Source: Nocardioides thalensis (GTDB taxonomy: Bacteria; Actinomycetota; Actinomycetes; Propionibacteriales; Nocardioidaceae). From it: 64,000 bases of DNA. A model generated the notes under the pieces. The model searched no databases and was not told the DNA's origin. It worked only from the letters and a program-made list of their open reading frames with translations. Below, piece after piece: positions 62,366-64,000 of this stretch (positions are counted from its first letter, which is position 1; each line of letters begins with the position of its first letter). The position numbers were made by a program, and so were the translations under genes. The stretch spans positions 496,001-560,000 of the forward strand of contig NZ_JACCFP010000001.1 of assembly GCF_013410655.1 (NCBI RefSeq), given 5' to 3'.

Positions 62366-62742
62366 GCGGCACCGCCGGAGGTGAGGCCGAGCAGCTCGAG
62401 CTTCTCGGCGATGGCGTCGGGCGTGAACGGCTTGATGACGTACTCGTGCGCGCCCGCGGCGAGCGCCTTGACGATCTGGCGCTGCTCGCTCTCGGTGGTG
62501 ACCATCATCAGCGTCACGTTGCGCCAGTCCGGGTTGGCGCGGACCTCGGTGATGAACGTGTAGCCGTCCATCACCGGCATGTTCCAGTCCACGAGGCAGA
62601 CGTCGGGTACGTCGCCGGAGCGCATGGTGTCGAGCGCCTCCTGGCCGTGGCCTGCCTCGACGGTGTCGAAGTCGAGCGAGGTCACGATCCGGCGCAGGAT
62701 GCTCCGCATCGCGCGCGAGTCGTCGATGATCAAGGCCTTCAC
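62362..62742 (-). CDS. CheY-type response regulator (first in operon)
   Basis: 126 residues from GTG 62742 overlapping cheR. Asp7-Asp8, phospho-acceptor Asp52 in CLVDWNMPVMDG, Thr82/Thr83 and Lys104 in YVIKPFTPDA. Differs enough from the other CheY to suggest different partners, for example one motor output and one phosphate sink. Confidence 0.93.
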   Translation of the reverse strand: MKALIIDDSRAMRSILRRIVTSLDFDTVEAGHGQEALDTMRSGDVPDVCLVDWNMPVMDGYTFITEVRANPDWRNVTLMMVTTESEQRQIVKALAAGAHEYVIKPFTPDAIAEKLELLGLTSGGAA

Positions 62743-63584
62743 GTCAGGCTCCTTGTTCCGTTCGTGGGTGGGGCGGGGCGCAGCACCTGGACCCGGCCGA
62801 TGGCCTCGCGGGTCCAGAGGTCCGCGACCTCGGGCGGGGCGTCGAGCGTGGTCTCCGACGACCCGAGCAGCAGGTAGCCGTTGGTGCCGACGGTCGGCCG
62901 CATCCGGCGGAGGATGTCGTACTTCGTCGCGTGGTCGAAGTAGATGAGGACGTTGCGCAGCAGCACCACGTCGAAGGTCCCGAGCCCGAGGAACGGCGCA
63001 GCGAGGTTGAGGTGGCGGGTGGAGACCCGCTCGCGGAGCTGCGGCACGACCTGCCACTCGTTGCCCGCCCGCTCGAAGTAGCGGACCAGGTGGGTGGCGG
63101 GCAGGCCGCGGTTGACCTCGACCGCGCTGTAGCGGCCGGCGGTGACCCGCTCGAGCATCGCCGTCGACACGTCGCTGGCGACGATCTCGTAGCTCCAGCC
63201 GGCGGGCAGGTGCTGGTCGAGGAGCATCGCGATCGAGTAGGCCTCCTGGCCGCTCGAGCAGGCGGCGCTCCAGATGCGCAGCCGCCGGGTGATCGCTCGC
63301 TCCTCGAGCAGCGCGGGGAGCATCGACTCGGTGAACGCCTGGTAGGGCGCGTGGTCGCGGAACCAGCTCGTCTCGTTGATGGTGAGCGCGTCGACCGCCT
63401 TGCGTCGCTCGGCCGGGTCGACCGGCAGGCGGGCGACGTACTCGTCGACGGTGCAGCCGACGGCGGAGGCGAGCGGGCGGAGGCGGGCCTCCACCAGGTA
63501 CTCCTTGCCGGCGTCGTACACCATCGAGGTCTCGCGCCGGACGAGCGCGGAGACCGACTCGTAGGTTCCGGGGGCGGCGGTCAT
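62739..63584 (-). CDS. cheR: Chemotaxis receptor methyltransferase CheR
   Basis: 281 residues. N-terminal helical domain (LTINETSWFRDHAPYQAF), SAM-binding IWSAACSSGQEAYSIAMLL, VVLLRNVLIYFDHATK and the CheR end YLLLGSSETTLDAPPEV. Methylates glutamates of chemoreceptors; CheB (divergent) removes them. First gene of the leftward cluster. Confidence 0.95.
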   Translation of the reverse strand: MTAAPGTYESVSALVRRETSMVYDAGKEYLVEARLRPLASAVGCTVDEYVARLPVDPAERRKAVDALTINETSWFRDHAPYQAFTESMLPALLEERAITRRLRIWSAACSSGQEAYSIAMLLDQHLPAGWSYEIVASDVSTAMLERVTAGRYSAVEVNRGLPATHLVRYFERAGNEWQVVPQLRERVSTRHLNLAAPFLGLGTFDVVLLRNVLIYFDHATKYDILRRMRPTVGTNGYLLLGSSETTLDAPPEVADLWTREAIGRVQVLRPAPPTNGTRSLT

Positions 63585-63646
63585 GTCCGTGTATTCGGAT
63601 GGGGGATGTCGCTCCTGAGGAGTCGATGGACCCTGCTGGGGTTGGG

Positions 63647-63787
63647 GGCGTCCGGCTGCGCCGGCCCGCCCTCCCGGCTTGCTCGCTCCGCCGCGCGCGA
63701 CGCTCTTCGGTACGGCGCCGCGGGGGTCGGGGCGTCGGCGCGTCGTCGCGAAATCGCCGGGAGGGCGGCCCGTCCCAGCCGGCCGCC
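63647..63787. repeat. R2 element, copy 5 (conserved core with private inverted arms)
   Basis: Left arm 63647-63678 and right arm 63756-63787 pair at 28 of 32 positions. Core TTGCTCGCTCCGCCGCG to GTCGTCGCGAAATC. Lies in the 325-base divergent cheR/cheB promoter region, together with the R1-like element at 63827-63867. Confidence 0.85.
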
Positions 63788-63826
63788 CGCTCGTGCCGCG
63801 CCACCGGCCCCTGTCGCTCGTGCCGC

Positions 63827-63867
63827 TGGTTGAGGTGGGAGGAGCGCTAGCGACGAGCCTCGAAACC
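63827..63867. repeat. Diverged R1-like element before cheB
   Basis: ggttgaggtgggagga to cctcgaaacc; ends correspond to the R1 ends with several changes, and a central gcgctagcg palindrome is present. About 43 bases upstream of the cheB ATG. Confidence 0.5.
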
Positions 63868-63909
63868 GAGGCCTCTCAGGAGAGGGGTGGGGGAGCCGAT
63901 GGGGGGCGT

Positions 63910-64000
63910 ATGACGACGCGCATCCGTGTTCTCGTGGTGGATGACTCCGCGCTCGTGCGGCGGCTGGTGACGACGGCGCTTGCTGAGGCGAGCGACCTGG
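63910..64000 (+). CDS. cheB: Chemotaxis methylesterase CheB, N-terminal fragment
   Basis: Only 30 codons are visible before the window ends. They form the start of a receiver domain (IRVLVVDDSALVRRLVTTAL), the VVDDSALVR motif being typical of CheB, and the divergent cheR supports this. Another receiver protein cannot be excluded. Confidence 0.75.
   Translation, partial: MTTRIRVLVVDDSALVRRLVTTALAEASDL

Overview
The window looks like chromosomal DNA of a flagellated, high-GC actinobacterium, most likely Nocardioides or a close relative. The evidence is the very high GC with strongly biased third codon positions, actinobacterial families (SepX/GlpR, SigE-type ECF sigma factors, FmdB, DUF2277, FurA-KatG), many GTG/TTG starts, two tRNAs and a large Gram-positive-type flagellar/chemotaxis cluster. 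I see no transposase, phage gene, rRNA or CRISPR array.

Left part (1-18.4 kb): a truncated gene, a protein-isoaspartate methyltransferase, DUF2277, two separate SigE-type sigma-factor/membrane-protein operons (3.9-1.3 kb and 7.6-6.2 kb), a saccharopine-dehydrogenase-like reductase, an MscS-related membrane protein, tRNA-Arg(CCT) running straight into an LCP cell-wall gene, mscL, a SAF/CpaB-like protein, FmdB, a penicillin acylase, 5-formyl-THF cyclo-ligase, and a conserved galU-type/moaC/moaB/rimJ/sepX row followed by tRNA-Ala(CGC).

Middle part (18.5-39.8 kb): an accessory metabolic and stress region. It holds a YceI gene with a MarR regulator and palindromic operators; an EthA-like Baeyer-Villiger monooxygenase cluster (hydrolase, monooxygenase, TetR, AurF-like diiron oxygenase, ferredoxin-reductase fusion) whose two promoters share a 21-bp site; a copper-type operator between DUF305 and DUF4396 genes; a Bcr/CflA exporter; a seven-gene organosulfur-type operon (ABC importer, two FMNH2-dependent monooxygenases, two flavin reductases); furA-katG behind a Fur-type box; and an orphan GAF histidine kinase.

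Right part (39.8-64 kb): a leftward flagellar/chemotaxis supercluster. In transcription order: cheR, cheY, cheX, cheY, a diverged CheC/CheX-like gene, flgB, flgC, fliE, fliF, fliG, fliH, fliI, fliJ, a peptidoglycan hydrolase, fliK, flgD, flgE, flbD, motA, motB, fliL, fliM, fliN, fliO, fliP, fliQ, fliR, flhB, flhA and a small membrane protein. cheB begins divergently at the right edge. Most genes overlap by 1-4 bases.

The most unusual signal is in the repeats. Five intergenic copies of one element (R2) share a core of about 80 bp, and each core is flanked by arms of 27-60 bp that are inverted repeats of each other within a copy but unrelated between copies. A second palindromic family (R1) is dispersed too and sits in frame inside the coding regions of the penicillin acylase, fliO (with 33-bp tandem expansion) and fliJ, and abuts the fliL stop. 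All coordinates were counted by hand; repeat edges may be off by a base or two.
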